DNA from: an uncultured Bacilli bacterium
GTDB lineage: Bacteria; Bacillota_I; Bacilli_A; RF39; UBA660
NCBI GenBank assembly: GCA_947632345.1
Contig: CANROW010000008.1
Coordinates: 1 to 53,049, forward strand
Reading direction: 5' to 3'
Length of the DNA stretch: 53,049 bases
Shown: positions 52,052-53,049 of the stretch, piece after piece
How positions within the stretch are numbered: position 1 is the stretch's first letter
Layout: each line of letters starts with the position of its first letter
Program-made: the position numbers and the translations under genes
The notes under the pieces: model-generated
Seen by the model: the letters and a program-made list of their open reading frames with translations, nothing else
Told to the model about the DNA's origin: nothing
Databases searched by the model: none

Positions 52052-52412
52052 CTTTTATGCACTTCTTCAATTTATCAATTTTGGCTTTACTTTGTGGGTA
52101 GAAAGTAGATACATAAATTGCTTTTTTATCTAATTTTACAATTATACAAACATATTGATCAGTTTTTCCATAATACTTTAAACTATTTTTTTTAGAATCA
52201 TATTCAACATAATATGGTTTCTCAATAACTTTATCTATATTTATTAGAGTGCTGTGATAACTATCTATACTAAAAAAATCATTTGCGTGCTTATTAGTAT
52301 GTATATCAAGTTTTACCGATTGCAAAATATCTTTATTGGCATATTGAGGAATACCGTTTGACTCAGCAATAGCTTCTGAAATAGTACCAACAATTTTTAA
52401 ATTTCTTTTCAA
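52032..52412 (-). CDS. candidate BECR-fold (barnase/ColE5/RelE-like) nuclease-like protein
   Basis: KLDIHTNKHANDFFSIDSYHSTLINIDKVIEKPYYVEYDSKKNSLKYYGKTDQYVCIIVKLDKKAIYVSTFYPQSKAKIDK; TTG start at 52412 behind gaggggag, ATG at 52430 possible. Confidence 0.55.
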   Translation of the reverse strand: MKRNLKIVGTISEAIAESNGIPQYANKDILQSVKLDIHTNKHANDFFSIDSYHSTLINIDKVIEKPYYVEYDSKKNSLKYYGKTDQYVCIIVKLDKKAIYVSTFYPQSKAKIDKLKKCIKVKSNSP

Positions 52413-52433
52413 TGTTATCACTCCCCTCATCAC

Positions 52434-52463
52434 AAAAAAAGCCTACATTCATAGAATGCAGGC
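52434..52463 (-). terminator. intrinsic terminator of copy-2 RNA, directly upstream of the BECR-like ORF
   Basis: minus strand GCCTGCATTC-TAT-GAATGTAGGC followed by T7. Confidence 0.88.
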
Positions 52464-52586
52464 AATGAGTAATATGGTAGGTCTCCCAGTCCCTACTTAT
52501 ATTCTTTCGGCCTAAGCCTACTCGGACTTACTAGCAAGTAGTAAGCGTCAGTGCAAGAAGAATATTTACACCCTCAATATTACTCG
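52434..52586 (-). ncRNA. candidate structured small RNA, copy 2
   Basis: nested stems: 52577-52585/52467-52475 (GAGTAATAT/ATATTACTC), 52558-52565/52499-52506 (ATATTCTT/AAGAATAT), perfect hairpin 52527-52545 (CTTACTA-CTTGC-TAGTAAG), 52477-52481/52492-52496. Confidence 0.55.
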
Positions 52587-52876
52587 CTTATAATTATAAG
52601 AATATCTAATTTCAACATATGTCGAAAAAGATACTATAATTATCTGTTTGTAAAACAAACTCACATAATAACTTATGTGTTGCATATTGTAACACATAGA
52701 AAAATTTGTGTCAACAATACAGTAAGCCACTATCAACTTACACAATAATATTACTATAAATGTTGTTGCAATTCAATATAGATTTTGGACAAAAAATGTT
52801 TTTTATAATTTCATATTTTGTCTTATTATTCATCATTACATATATTTATGTATTTTCCTACAACATAGTAAAAAAA
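52587..52876 (-). repeat. upstream repeat copy 2 (with about 99 bp extra segment)
   Basis: homologous to 51675-51851; extra segment 52618-52716 bounded by tcaaca direct repeats. Confidence 0.9.
52686..52714 (-). promoter_or_regulatory. near-consensus sigma-A promoter in copy-2 extra segment
   Basis: TTGACA (52709-52714), 17-nt spacer, TACAAT (52686-52691) on the minus strand. Confidence 0.7.
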
Positions 52877-52933
52877 CTAGTCGTTTAGACCAGCTCTTAA
52901 ATTACATCAGACTATTTACTTAATAATTTATAA

Positions 52934-52964
52934 AAAAATAAAACCCTTATCAAATAAGGGTTAT
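52934..52964 (-). terminator. terminator downstream of tRNA-Glu
   Basis: aaaacccttatcaaataagggttat. Confidence 0.7.
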
Positions 52965-52972
52965 GTCAAATA

Positions 52973-53049
52973 TGGTGACCAGTACGGGATTCGGACCCGT
53001 GAATGCTGCCGTGAAAGGGCAGTGTGTTAAGCCACTTCACCAACTGGCC
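52973..53049 (-). tRNA. tRNA-Glu (anticodon TTC), at the window edge
   Basis: GGCCAGT acceptor, CTGCC-CTTTCAC-GGCAG anticodon arm, ACGGG-TCCGAAT-CCCGT T-arm, encoded CCA. Confidence 0.93.

Noticed and set aside
51534-52586. Retron msr-msd or T-box interpretation of the two small RNAs
   Set aside because: No reverse transcriptase nearby and no TGGNACC T-box motif in either RNA
52551-52748. 65-aa plus-strand ORF across repeat copy 2
   Set aside because: Composed of promoter/repeat sequence and not preserved in copy 1
51675-52876. CRISPR array
   Set aside because: Only two long, unequal repeat copies about 900 bp apart; no regular short repeats or spacers anywhere in the window

Overview
AT-rich chromosomal window from a low-GC Bacillota (Bacilli/RF39- or Erysipelotrichia-like by gene content; taxonomy is inference). 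Most of it is a dense housekeeping backbone on the minus strand: rimP-nusA-[HNH-like]-rnpM-infB-rbfA, queH, a ClpX-like AAA+ protein, rpmF, pyk, hisS-aspS with a T-box, truB-mutM-polA, topA, a phosphohexomutase, tig, greA, a dGTPase-like HD protein, a U32 pair with TrmR-like methyltransferase and mltG, ruvX-ireB, rluD-lspA, SPFH-NfeD and gltX. lexA, tmcAL, a class B sortase and a DUF4358/MBOAT/DHHW cluster are on the plus strand. RNA genes: two tRNA-Glu, a likely 6S RNA and a hisS T-box. The two most interesting regions are: (1) 23.7-28.4 kb, an orphan pair made of a VirB6/TrbL-like polytopic protein and a secreted Cys-containing ectodomain fused to a VirB2/TrbC pilin-like tail, divergent from a sortase and with no T4SS ATPase in the window; (2) 51.3-52.9 kb, beside tRNA-Glu, where two copies of the same module occur (shared upstream repeat, then a structured RNA with intrinsic terminator, then a BECR/barnase-RelE-like ORF). 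One ORF is intact and one is decayed. The layout resembles a type III (RNA-antitoxin) toxin-antitoxin locus. A lone intact TnpB with a candidate omegaRNA and readable guide is also present. All family assignments are by eye; no searches were run.
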